From Metarhizium brunneum (taxonomy: Eukaryota; Ascomycota; Sordariomycetes; Hypocreales; Clavicipitaceae): a DNA stretch of 64,000 bases. The position numbers and the translations under genes were made by a program. This document shows positions 44,999 through 56,494 of the stretch, piece by piece; position 1 is the first letter of the stretch; every line of letters starts with the position of its first letter. The stretch covers positions 62,001-126,000 of the forward strand of contig NC_089424.1 of NCBI RefSeq assembly GCF_013426205.1, in the 5' to 3' direction. A model generated the notes under the pieces. It searched no databases, was not told the origin of the DNA, and saw only the letters and a program-made list of their open reading frames with translations.

Positions 44999-47900
44999 AT
45001 GGTTATACACACCCCCAATACAATTTCAGACAGCGATGGAGAACTATGCAAGATGAATTTCATATACTTCAGCAATGAGTTTCCGAAAGGCGATCTTCAA
45101 GATCTTCTACGTCTCCTGCATAGCCACAGCAAGGACAAACATCACCCAGTTCTAGCCCAATTCATAGATGAAGCTACGCGGGCCGTCAAGGACGAAGTTC
45201 GCGCTCTACCAAGCGAGTTGAAAGATTTGATTCCGTCATTTACTACCATTCTGAGTTGGGCTGAAGATGGCGGCCTTCGCGAGGGTCTCATCTGCGGCGC
45301 TGTGGATGGAGTTCTCCTCGTCGTCGTTCAGTTAGCGGCGTATATTGGGTGAGTAGCCGTTTTCCTCCATGCTGTCACCTAGGCTCGTTAACAGTTCACG
45401 GCGTAGATATACGGAAAGTCACCCTGAAGAGTCCGTCGACGTTTCAAATTCCGGCCTCCTTGGCTTGGGCATTGGGTTGCTAGCCTCGACAGCCATCTCG
45501 TTGTCATCGACCCTATCGGAGTTGCCGCTTGCAGGCGCAGATGCAGTTCGGTTGGCCTTCCGTTTGGGAATCCACGTTCTGAGCGTCTCGGAGAACCTGG
45601 AGGCCAGGGACGTGTCGCAAAAGGAGGACTCATGGGCGTACGTAGTTCATAATGTCGACCCAGTTGCAGCCCAGAACGAGCTCGACATATTTCATTCTCG
45701 ATTAAACACACCGAGTACGGCGAAAATCTTTGTGAGTGCTATCAGTCAGAATTCTGTCACAGTCAGCGGGCCACCTGGAAGATTAAAGGGTCTGTTCAAC
45801 AAGTCAGAGTTCTTCCGCGTGTCACGATGCATTCCTTTACAAGTCTACGGAGGCCTCTGCCACGCACCACACATCTACAACCAACAAGATATACACGCTG
45901 TAGTGTACGGTAGCTCCTTGAACACCATTGTGTCGAAAGCTCGGCCAGCTTTGTTGGTTTACTCAACCAGGACCGGACTGCCATACACGGCAAATAATGC
46001 GGCAGAACTGTTTGAGTGTGTCATATCAGAGCTGATGACAAAAGCAATCTGCTGGGATGAAGTTATTCGTGTCGTGGTGGACCAGGTTCAGTGTGCTGGA
46101 CCTCGCGGAGTGGTGTTGAATTGCTTTGGGAATTCAATTCCACTCAATGACCTCAATCTTGCCTTGACGAGTACGCTGCCGGACTGCAAGCTTTTAATAA
46201 AAGACTTCATTCCATGGCTCTCCCTTGCTGCGCCAAGAAGCAACACTCCCCGCGGTGCCGCGCAGTCCAAGCTCGCCATCGTTGGCATGTCTTGCAGACT
46301 CCCAGGGGGCGCAACAAGTACTGAAAAGTTTTGGGATATCCTGGAAAAGGGCCTGGATGTTTCGCGGCAGATACCTGCTGACCGCTTCGATATCAACACG
46401 CATTACGACCCAACCGGCAAAGAGCTTAACAAGACCATGACACAATACGGTTGTTTCATAGATGAGCCCGGCTTGTTCGACGCACCCTTCTTCAACATGT
46501 CACCCCGTGAGTCACTGGTAGTTGATCCACAGATGCGATTATCTCTAGTCACAGCTTATGAGGCACTGGAACAAGCCGGGTTTGTTGCAAACCGCACCGC
46601 CTCGACAGCATTGCCACGAATTGGGACGTACTATGGCCAAGCTGCCGACGACTATCGTGAGGTGAATCAGGGCCAGGAGGTTGGAACTTACTATATCCCC
46701 GGAGGTTGTCGTGCGTTTGGCCCGGGCCGTATCAATTACTTCTTCAAATTCGCTGGCCCCAGTTACAGTATTGATACCGCCTGCTCCTCCGGCCTGGCAG
46801 CGATTGAAGTGAGTGACGCAGCAGTATCTGACGGGGTTTCCTAAGCAAACGAAGCTAATATACGTGGATAGGTAGCTTGTCAGGCTCTGTGGGCTGGCGA
46901 TGTAGACATGGCAGTCGCTGGCGGCGTGAACGTGCTCACCAATCCCGATGGTTTCGCTGGATTATGCAACGGTCACTTCCTTACCAAAGGCCACAACGCA
47001 TGCAAGACCTGGGACGCCACTGCGGATGGTTACTGCAGAGCAGATGGCGTTGGATCTCTTGTAATTAAGAGGCTTGAAGATGCCGAGCTGGACAACGATA
47101 ACATCCTCGGCGTCATTCTCGGCGCCGGGACCAACCATTCCGCGGAAGCAGTATCTATTACACACCCTCATGCCGGTCACCAAGCTTATCTTTCTCGTCA
47201 AGTGCTTCGCCAGGCTTGTGTTAATCCTTTAGACGTGTCCTATGTCGAACTACATGGCACCGGCACTCAAGCCGGCGATTACGAAGAGATGCAGGGGATC
47301 ATGGACGTTTATGCTCCTCTAGCCAAGCGCCGTAGCAAAGATAAACCTCTACATATAGGCGCTGTCAAGGCAAATTTGGGTCACGGAGAATCCGTTGCTG
47401 GTACGACAGCTTTGATCAAGGTGCTTCTCATGCTCCAGAAGAATGCCATTCCACCGCATATTGGTATTAAGACGGAGATAAACCCAAAGTTTGGCCGCGA
47501 CATCGACAAACGTCATCTCAAAATTCCGCTCGAGATGACGCCATGGCCACATGTTCCCGGAAAAAAGCGAATTGCTGCAGTGAACAACTTTGGAGCCGCC
47601 GGTGGCAACACGACCATGGTCCTCGAAGAGGCACCAGTCCGCCCAGCGGATGAGACGGACCCGCGGCAGACTCATGTTATTTCTGTATCGGCCAAGACTA
47701 GATCATCGCTGGCTGGAAATATCGAGTCCTTACTCGGATTCCTGGATAAAAATCCAAACACCAACTTGGGCAATCTTGCGTACACGACGACAGCGCGACG
47801 CTATCAGCACACCCACCGCGTTGCCATCGCCGCATCCAACATTACACAGCTGAGGAAACAGTTGACTTCGCGCCTGGATCAGATCGATTCTATCAAGCCC

Positions 47901-50561
47901 GTCGCAAAATCTGGCCCGCCGCCAATTGCCTTCACCTTCACTGGTCAAGGAGCGTCTTACAAGTCGATGAGTCTAGAGCTGTATCGAGATGTTCCTACGT
48001 TCCAACATCACATTCGCCATCTTGACTCTCTCTCTCAGTCTCAGGGTTTCCCCTCTTTTATCCCTGCTCTTGACGGATCACATCCAAAGGAACACGAACA
48101 TTCCCCAGTTGTTACGCAGCTTGCGTTGGTTAGTACCGAGATAGCCTTGGCTAAATACTGGGCTTCTCTCGGAGTGAAACCCGACGTCGTCATGGGCCAT
48201 AGCCTTGGCGAGTATGCGGCGATGCACGTAGCCGGGGTGGTTACTGCCAGCGACACCTTATACATGGTCGGAAAACGGGCACAAATGCTGCAGGAAAAAT
48301 GTGAGAGCGGCAGTCACTGTATGATGGCCGTCCGGGCTTCTCTAGAAGAGATAAAGGCGAGGTCAGAAGGCAAGCCGTACACAATTGCGTGTATCAACGG
48401 CCCCTCGGATACGGTGCTCAGTGGCACCAAGCAACAAATAGACGAGGTTTCTATTCTCCTCGAGCAAGCCGGTTTCCGGTGTATCAAGCTGGATGTCGCC
48501 TTTGCCTTTCACTCGGAGCAGACGGATCCTATTTTGGATGACTTTGAGGCCATATGTAAGTCTGGAGTCACTTTTCAGGAACCCAAGTTGCCTGTCATCT
48601 CCCCGTTGCTTGGCAAGGTTATATTCGATGGCAAGACACTCGGCGCCAACTATGTCCGCCGCGCTACTAGGGAACCAGTTGACTTTCTGTCTGCTTTGGA
48701 GAACGCCCAGAGGGTTTCCACCATCAGTGATGAGACGGTTTGGGTCGAGGCTGGTCCGCATCCTGTATGCACTGGCTTTGTGAAGTCTATAATCCCCGCC
48801 ACACAGCTCGCCGTTCCATCTATCCGGCGTGGTGAAGACAACTGGAAGACCATGGCCGAGAGCCTGGCGGCTCTGCATCTCGCGGGTATCCCCGTCAGGT
48901 GGAATGAGTTTCACCGTCCCTTTGAGGTCCGGCTTCGTCTACTTCATCTTCCGGCCTACTCCTGGAATAACAAGACCTATTGGATGCAGTACAATGGCGA
49001 CTGGTGTTTGACAAAAGGCAACAACTTCTATGAGACTGGGAATGACGCAACTAAGGCCAAGGCAGCGCTGAAGTCGCCCCCGCCAAGCGAGCTTCAGACA
49101 TCAACAGTGCAGCAGATTATCGAAGAGAGCTTTAATGGCTCAGCTGGTTCAGTGGTTATGCAGTCTGATCTCATGCAACCTGATTTTCTTGCTGCCGCCT
49201 ACGGACACCGTATGAATGATTGCGGCGTTGTGACTTCTGTAAGCCTTGTAATCGCATGACTCTTTGCTACCACGTGCTCACAATTTTTATAGTCTATCCA
49301 CGCCGACATTGCCTACACCCTCGGTAGCTATCTGCACCGCAAGTTGCTTCCCAAAGCCAAACAAGCAAACATGAATATTAGCAACCTGGTCGTCACAAAA
49401 GGGCTCGTGGCTAATAGCGACACAAAGTCTCCTCAGTTGATCCGTGTGACAGCCTCGACTGTTGATGCCCACTCAGGTGTTGTTGACTTGACGTGGCAGA
49501 ATGTGGACAACAACGGCTACGTCCATGAGCCGTTCGCTACTGCCAACATCATTTATGGTGATGCAAATGAATGGATCTCCAGTTGGAATCCCATTGCTCA
49601 TCTCATACACAGCCGGATTGAAACTCTTGAGCGCCTGGCCGTAGAGGGCAGGGCTAGCAGATTCTCCGGCAACATGGCGTATACGCTGTTTGCAAGCAAC
49701 TTGGTAGACTACGCAGAAAAGTACCGGGGCATGCAGTCCGTCGTGATGCATCAACTGGAAGGCTTCGCCAACATAGAGCTCACCACCAAAGAGGGCGGAG
49801 TCTGGACAGTCCCGCCATATTTTATCGACAGCGTGGCACACCTGGCGGGCTTCATTATGAACTGTTCTGACGCCATCGACACGAAGAACAACTACTGTGT
49901 CACCCCTGGCTGGAATTCCATGAGGTTTGCGAAGCCACTGGTTCCAGGGGCGCAGTATCGCTCCTATGTCAAAATGATACCAACAGTCGAGGACCCAACG
50001 ATATATTTTGGTGATGTCTACATCATGCAAGACGACATGATTGTAGGCATGGTTGGCGGCATTCAGTTCCGTCGCTATCCACGCATTCTCTTGGGCCGAT
50101 TCTTCTCGCCTCCAGACAAGGCGGCAGCTATGGAAGGCAAGCAAGGTATTGTTGCGCCGCAGCCAAAGACGACACGGCCAGCCCTCAAGTCTGCTGGTCC
50201 TGAAAGGGATCACGGCAAAAATAATCTGCCACCAGTCAAGCCTGCTGCTGAAGTTGCTGATGAACCGAGCAAAGACAAGCTTCCACCTACCAGTGCTGGG
50301 GTACCAGCCGTGGAGTCCGCCACGGGGTCTAACAGCGTCGCATCCAAGGCACTGCAAGTCATTGCCAGAGAAGCCGCCTTGGAAGTTTCCGACCTGGAGG
50401 ATGATGCTAGTTTCGACAATCTGGGAATAGATAGCCTGATGTCGCTTGTGATTGTGGAGAAGTTCAGGATTGAGCTGGACATCAAAGTTGGCGGGAGTCT
50501 TTTCTTGGACTACCCGACGATTGGCGATTTCCGGAAGTGGCTTGAGGAATATTACGGCTAA
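44999..50561 (+). CDS. Non-reducing polyketide synthase, SAT-KS-AT-PT-ACP, TE-less
   Basis: Exons 44999-45348, 45407-46808, 46872-49238 and 49293-50561, all in phase, give 1,795 residues. The SAT domain (1 to about 380) starts [20 protein letters not shown]. The KS follows from about 404, with the active Cys in DTACSS near 574 and the His motifs HGTGT and ANLGHGES. The AT carries GHSLGEYAA near 1024. The PT begins around the His in [10 protein letters not shown] near 1362, and one ACP carries LGIDSLMS near 1753. There is no thioesterase or methyltransferase domain. This architecture and the SAT and PT signatures match group V PKSs that make atrochrysone carboxylic acid, the precursor of emodin, endocrocin and relatives. 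Release would be by the neighbouring metallo-beta-lactamase enzyme. Confidence 0.95.
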
Positions 50562-51428
50562 TTCAAGACCGTTTCAGGATGCCTTTACAACGATATGTAG
50601 CTATAGACGGAGGAAAGTGGAATTTCACTGAATAGCAATCTGACACTCATCTTATTTAGATGATGGCTTAAGCTTCGTAAAAATAAGTGATTTCTTATAG
50701 GAGTTACCATGGTCAATTTCCAGACGCCTTGATGCTTAGCCATACTTGGTTATTGTATGCGTTGACGACCTAGTAGGTTTGAGCAGGCCCGGCGCGGTGT
50801 GCCTCTCGGATTACACAAATGGGACTAAATATATGTGACAAGGGTTCGGAAGGCTTGAAGTGATAACGAAGGATGTCAAGATCCTTGGTTTCTCAAGATG
50901 GAGAGACGGACAAGTGACCGCTGTATATACTTTGAGGGAATGTCTGTGCCACGGGCTTCTGTCCGGTTATGTGTTCAGTCTGTGCAACCTTGAGGTCGCT
51001 TTGTCGGTGAAGCTCCTTTGTTGGGCTTCGTTGTTTAAAACGAGACAAGTGTCTAGAACATTATGGGGACATTTGTGCCGCCGCCCTAAGCAGAAGTTAA
51101 AAAAGGGGCTTGGGGGATCAAATTCATGTCAGTAAACCCTCGGCAAATGAGGTCCTCGAGAGAGCACTGACGAGAGGAAGTGATCAATGATCATTCAGGG
51201 CCGGGCCACTTAGTCATTCGCCCCAATCTAGATACCCTGACAACCCCGTCTCCTTTTCACAACAGAACTTTACCCCATCCATGGAGCCTGTATCGCAGTA
51301 GCTTTTCATTTTGTAGCCGCACGCACAACAACCCAATCGCCCGTGCTGTATACATAAGCCGCCTTAAAATCGTCCTTTGCGTCATATCTTGCCCCATCAG
51401 TGTTCCTGCGCGCCAGTCATCCGTTACC
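50562..51428. other. Intergenic region with dispersed repeat copy 2
   Basis: No gene is supported downstream of the PKS. The centre (50865-51045) matches the repeat at 5820-6035; the rest shows nothing recognisable. Confidence 0.5.
50865..51045 (+). repeat. Dispersed repeat, copy 2
   Basis: ATCCTTGGTTTCTCAAGATG, GTGACCGCTGTATATAC and GTCTGTGCCACGGGCTTCTG line up with the copy at 5820-6035, with differences largely of transition type. Possibly a solo-LTR relic at the right border of the PKS cluster. Confidence 0.5.
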
Positions 51429-52907
51429 ATGGGTCTCGTACCACAAGCCATTTACTTTGCTTTTTATCCACACCAACTGCGGATGATAATTCAGTGGTTG
51501 GCTTTAACCCTCCCTCAGAATTCTCGAGGTTCTGTCCCATCATCGATGCTGTCTATCCATATGCCGAGCCTGCTAACCTGTGATTAATTGCATGGACGTA
51601 GGAAACTTTGGCATAATCCCCTGCACAAGACAGACGAAGACAAAGAACTGACAACAGCCAAAATCTGCTAAAAGTTCCTAGACCAGACCAGTCGTAGCTT
51701 TAGCCCTGTCATCAAGGAACTACACCCCGAGCTACGATTACCTATATGATTGTTCTATCTGGTACTTCGTGGCCTAGACACCATCGAAGACGATACGTCC
51801 ATCTCTCTCAACACAAAAGAGCCCCTCCTGTGAGATTTCCACAACTTTCTCGATCAAGATGGTTGGACTTTTACGGGCAACAGGCCTGAAGAAAAGGATC
51901 GGGAACTGCTGGTGCAGTTCCACAACGTCATTACTGAATTTAAGAAGATAAAGCCCGCCTACCAAGCGATCATCAAGGACATCACCTCTCAAATGGGCAA
52001 TGGCACGGCCGATTTCGTGCGAAAAGCTGCTTCAGGGGACGTAAGCATCAAGACCCTCGAGGCGTACGACCTCTACTGCTGGTATGTTGCTGGTGTGGTT
52101 GGTGAGGGTCTGACCCGCCTCATTTGTCGAGGCCAATATGGGCGACGCAAGACTGGCAGAGAACGCGCAGCTCTACAAATCAATGGGTCTGCTGCTGCAG
52201 AAAAATAATATCACCCGGGATGTGCGTGAGGATTTCGACGATAACCGCTGCTTCTGGCCTGAGGAGATTTGGTCCAAGCATGTCGACAAGTTTGAAGACT
52301 TGTTCAAGCCAGAATATCTTGACGCTGCTCTAAACTGCAGTTCCGAGATGGTCCTTAATGCTTTGCTGCATACATGCTACTGCTTCTCCTATCTTAAGTG
52401 CCTGCACGACCAAAGCGTCTTCAACTTTTGTGCCATTCCTCAATCCATGGCCATGGCTACTTTTGAGCTATGCTTCCGCAATCCGGCCATGTTCCAGCGC
52501 AACATCAAAATCCCCAAGGGCGATGCTTTCCAGTTAATGATCGAGTCCAGCAGAGACATTATTGTTGTTTGTGCCATTTTCCGCCGTTACAGTATACGGA
52601 TCCAACAGAAGAACGACCCCGCGGACCCCAACTTCGCGGAGATTAACAAGGCGTGTGAAAAGGCTTGTACCCTAACTGTTCCCCCCAGTTTGCTCTGCTT
52701 CTTGACAGACTGCTAATGGTTCTACGGATTCAGAGCTATGCCGACACCATCGGGTCGCAACAAGCTGGCAAGATGTTGGTCGTTGGTACGCGACGCGCCC
52801 AAGGAAAGTGGTCCAACCCTCAGCTGGCATTCGCCAGTGTTGCAATCACATCGACCCTGATACTTGGAGCTGCCTTGGTTATGAAGGGCCAATTTGAGTT
52901 CGCCTGA
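51429..52907 (+). pseudogene. Squalene synthase (ERG9-like) paralogue, inactivated
   Basis: Starts like fungal squalene synthase (MGLVPQAIYFAFYPHQLRMIIQW, then an intron). It keeps KFLDQTSRSFSPVIKELHPELR, the first Asp motif [35 protein letters not shown], the second Asp motif [21 protein letters not shown] and a C-terminal membrane segment. The reading frame has at least three internal stops (a TAA before KFLDQ, TGA before LFYLVLRGLD, and TGA before DFHNFL), a one-base insertion near 52122, and another frame change near 52680. The two TGAs are explained by C->T in CGA. It is therefore a dead copy. Core ergosterol synthesis needs a functional ERG9, so an intact one must exist elsewhere. Confidence 0.87.
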
Positions 52908-53344
52908 CCTTGAGCCGGTACAGTGATGCGTTAGATGAGCGAATGCGCATACCCTACACTTTCTTTTTATGAACATTGAGGGCACTAGTGGAAAGCTGCT
53001 CCTTCTACAAAAGCGTCCCCATTGAGAAGGCTTGAATAATTTTATCTGCGAAGCTACGTAATATAATGTACACATTTTCGTTGGTATTGACCCCTATGCT
53101 ACAGCTGGGTTGGGGGTGTAGGTGTTCATACTGTTGGCGACACATGTGCAGTGTCAACGAAACACAAAATTGATTAGTGGTTGAATAAATTAATACATGA
53201 GGCACAGCGCTGGAAGATTCCAGATGTCCAACAAAATAAAACGCGTCCAGTTGCCACAGCATTAGTGGCCAGCGCGGCCTTGGCTCGATCGTCGACGTCT
53301 TCAATGGAAATGGCCAAACATAAGTAGACTAGCATTGTCGATAT

Positions 53345-54440
53345 TTACGCAGGTACATGTAACAATGACATCTCAAAGTCTAGCAGTCTCCATGTCTGGA
53401 GGGAATATGCCAATACTTACTCCCTCTTCCCTCAATACCATGTATAGGTCTCTGAAGCGGCTCCCTTGCTGCTGGGCCAAAACAGTCGGCACTCCCTGCT
53501 CAATCACAGACCGTTTGTCCAGGACAACGACTTGGTTGAGCGCATGGTCATCTCAAGTCGATGGCTTACCATTATTATCGTATACCCGCCAAACTCGTGC
53601 AGAACAATCTCCTGCATCAACTTGTCGGTATCAACATCCAAGCTACTGCTGAAGTCATCCAGGATGAGCACGCCGCCCTTTTCACGGTCGGCTGTGTTGC
53701 TGAGATGGTGTCAATCTCAGCCTCGGATGCTTCAGCGCACTGAGCCTGCAAAATAGGACTGGATCGAGTCCAGCAGGCCCAGGAGAAGCAGAGTGATGGA
53801 CGATTTCCCACTGCACAAAATTACTCTTAGTCTCTGTACAGGTTTTGAAAAAAGAAGATAGTGATGGTGAACTTGCCTTCCTGTTCGCCCACACAAGGTC
53901 ATCTTTTGCCCGGCTTCAATCTTCATTGTGAGACCCCGGAGGGCGAGGTTTCTGTCGCCCTCTTTTGTCACCACTTCAAGCGAAATGTCAGCGGCAACCC
54001 TAACCCTAACCCTTATCGGGCCGTCTGATCGAGAGTACTTACGCATAAGATGCGGAGACATCTTGTACTTACATGACACCCCTATCTGGCCAAGATGAGG
54101 GAGGCCCAGTGTGCTCACCTGAGGGATCTTCGATAGGCGTGGACTCGCTGAATGTCTTTAACCAGGTAACAGCGCCTATTGACGTCTCTAGTAGCGTGTA
54201 GTTCTGGATGATGACGGCTATGAACTTGCCAAATGTCATGATGGAGACCATGCTAGCACCAGTGAAGCACGACTGCGTACGCAATTGTGTGGCAAGCACC
54301 ACAATGAGAATTGCCAGCGCTGCAACAACCATGCCCAACACGAGGGTTAGCCAGCGCTGCACCATGTGCAGCAGAAAGGAAGGGAGCTGTGACGTGTTCA
54401 AAATCGTATCGTTTTTCGCTCTGGCGTCCAAAGCTGCGCC
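53345..54440 (-). pseudogene. ABC transporter (ABCC-type) relic
   Basis: Minus-strand remains of the last part of a full ABC transporter: membrane and linker segment RWLTLVLGMVVAALAILIVVL...LLETSIGAVTWLKTFSESTP. Then comes the start of NBD2 (LALRGLTMKIEAGQKMTLCGRTG, an intron-like break, GKSSITLLLLGLLDS) and later GGVLILDDFSSSLDVDTDKL (Walker B/D-loop) with YTIIMVSHRLE. The pieces are in different frames with stops between them. The stretch between Walker A and Walker B is largely deleted, and the N-terminal two thirds are missing. Probably the former exporter of a neighbouring pathway. Confidence 0.8.
53994..54013. repeat. Interstitial telomere-like repeat (CCCTAA)n
   Basis: About two and a half units (AACCCTAACCCTAACCCTT) lie inside the ABC transporter relic, at the point where the linker meets NBD2. 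TTAGGG is the usual telomere repeat of filamentous fungi. The minus-strand translation here is R-V-R-V-R, which does not fit the family. Confidence 0.65.
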
Positions 54441-54740
54441 AGGTCACCGAGGCTGAATTTGCGGCGACATTGCCTGGATGAGAAATACGTTCGGAAGTAG
54501 GCCCGGAAAATGTGGCCCGGCATCGTCATGATTGATGATCAAAAAGACGTCTTGAGACGGCTTCAAATCAACGGGCTTAACTAGTTGGGACGGCAGAATC
54601 ACGTTGACAGAACGAGCGGACACGAGAGCAGATTTGCATTCACCTGGAAGTCCTGAGCCGTTCTTAAGTATTTCAGGGGCTTCCTTTGGACTCTGGGATC
54701 AGAATCAGACACTTTTCTTTCATCTCTCAATTCAACCATT

Positions 54741-54760
54741 GTATCAAAGGTCCTTGGTTT
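54741..54760 (+). repeat. Exact 20-mer shared with 5834-5853
   Basis: GTATCAAAGGTCCTTGGTTT occurs here and at 5834-5853, about 49 kb apart, in both cases outside genes. A third, degenerate version is near 50878. Part of the dispersed repeat family. Confidence 0.55.
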
Positions 54761-55068
54761 CAATATCATCCTTGACCCAGCAAGCTTCACTGATCATGTT
54801 GTGTAACCAATATCGTGACCAACATCATACAGAGCCAACATAGATTAGTACCAACTGTCTTCCTAGACCTCTGTGCGGCCCGTGCCGTACAACGTGACAG
54901 GACACGGATAACTTCCGTGTGACACTTGGCGAGCAACTTGATCTTGACAGACAACTAGGGTCAGGAATAGATTCTTAAGGCAAACTCTGACATAACCTAT
55001 TCGCACGATATTTATAAAGTCAGACGATGAGGCTACTCATAAAATATAAAAGTCACCTGATTGTTCCT
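54761..55068. other. Intergenic, nothing recognised
   Basis: About 300 bp between the repeat remnant and the 3' end of the kinase gene. No coding or repeat signal was recognised. Confidence 0.45.
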
Positions 55069-56494
55069 TCACAGTACGCCATCAGAGGGTGCGCTCGTGC
55101 ATTCCAAGAACCTAACAATCAGGCTCTCCGTCTCATCCCGAGCCGCCTTGAGCTGCTCCGCAGTCTTGCGCATCCTCATGAATGGGCTATCTAATTCGAA
55201 GGGACTTACTTTATCCTGGAGCCAGTAAATATCTGCGATTTGCTCAAAGTGTGAGATAGTGTGAGGCCTTGCTGCACCTGCCCGGGCGAGCTCCTCGTCC
55301 CAAGCTTTTGCTACATCCCATTGGACCTCTGAGCAGTCCGCATTTAGGCAAGATTTTGAAAAGCCCCTGAGCATTGCATTGCGAAGGTTGAGATTAGATG
55401 GGCTTTCATATGGTCCTGGAAGTTTACCACCTGATATATTACCAAAAGAGAATCCCATGAATTCATCTGCGACTGTCCCAATATAAGAGAAGTCAAAATC
55501 CAGTAGCGCAGTCACCTGAAGAGTGGTGGCATCGAAGAGGAGATTATTTGTTGCTAGAAACGTCGATATTAGAGGCGTCTGAAGTAATTAAAGCTGTATA
55601 GAAGATGGTAACTTACTAAAATCAGAGTGAACGAGAACTCTCCGGACGTCCTTATAATCCTTTAAGGTCTCTTTAAGTCTATAAACGATAAAATTTTCAA
55701 GTTTCGCTCTTACACCATTCTCTCTCCAACCTCGGATCACAGGGTTCTCATCAGCTTCTTGAAACTTGACTTTGAATATAGCGCTTAAGAGGTCCTTGTA
55801 AGTTGTACAAGGCTCGCCCTTGAATAAAGTCATCTGCGCGCTGACAACCTTCCCATCTTCATCAAACTTCAGTCCTCCGAATCTATCCACTGTCGTTGGA
55901 ATCTTGAACTGCTGGAGTAGGGCTAGGATATCGGCCATTTGTCCGAGCACAACTGATTTATCCTGCAGAGTCAAATCCTCGAATCCTCTGTCAGGCATGG
56001 TCCCATGCATGTATTGCTGTATACTAAAACCCTGACCACTAGATGTGCCAGCCCAAGTGTATACGTCTGGAACAATATGACTGTATTTGGACTTCGCAAG
56101 CGCCTGTCGGACGAGGGTCATAAAGGCGACTTCATTTTCAATACGGTTGGTGTTATTTAATCCAGTTCCTGGATGGGAATTCGCGAGTCTGAAAATCAGG
56201 GACGTAGCATTCGCTGGGAATGGCACAGTGCCTGGTTGGAATTCAGCAAACTGGGAAGATTTGATCTTGATCGTTGTGGTTGTCGGCGATGGAAGAGTGA
56301 CAAGGTAGATGAAATTGTTGTAGGGAAACGGGGGGCCGTCCATGTCATATTCGACTGGCTCAATGCTCGTCGCCTGAATTGTCGTTAGTATATGCCGTTC
56401 CAGCACAGAAGAGATAAGACAGTACTTCTAGATGATTGAGCTGGAGAATTGATTTAACAAAGTCGATACGCGAATGGTAATGTTCATGATTCAT
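55069..56494 (-). CDS. APH-like phosphotransferase (aminoglycoside kinase family)
   Basis: Exons 56494-56426, 56373-55617 and 55553-55069 keep phase and give 436 residues. I placed the start at 56494 (MNHEHYHSRIDFVKSILQ) because the downstream in-frame GTG would lack the first helix. Kinase features: PFPYNNFIYLVTL (nucleotide-binding strand), NRIENEVAFMTLVRQAL, catalytic loop VLVHSDF...NNLLFD, and metal-binding ALLDFDFSYIG. Fungal members of this large family mostly have unknown substrates (small molecules or proteins). It lies at the edge of the RiPP locus, divergent from the HxxHC protein gene; membership in that pathway is only suggested by position. Confidence 0.87.

Noticed and set aside
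17719..50561. Cluster as a conidial-pigment (Pks1-type: PKS, EthD, laccase) cluster
   Set aside because: The PKS has one ACP and no thioesterase, and has the metallo-beta-lactamase thioesterase, DUF1772 and AflR/AflS partners of anthraquinone clusters instead.
53994..54013. A true chromosome end at 54 kb
   Set aside because: Only about 2.5 units are present and coding relics of the same transporter continue on both sides.
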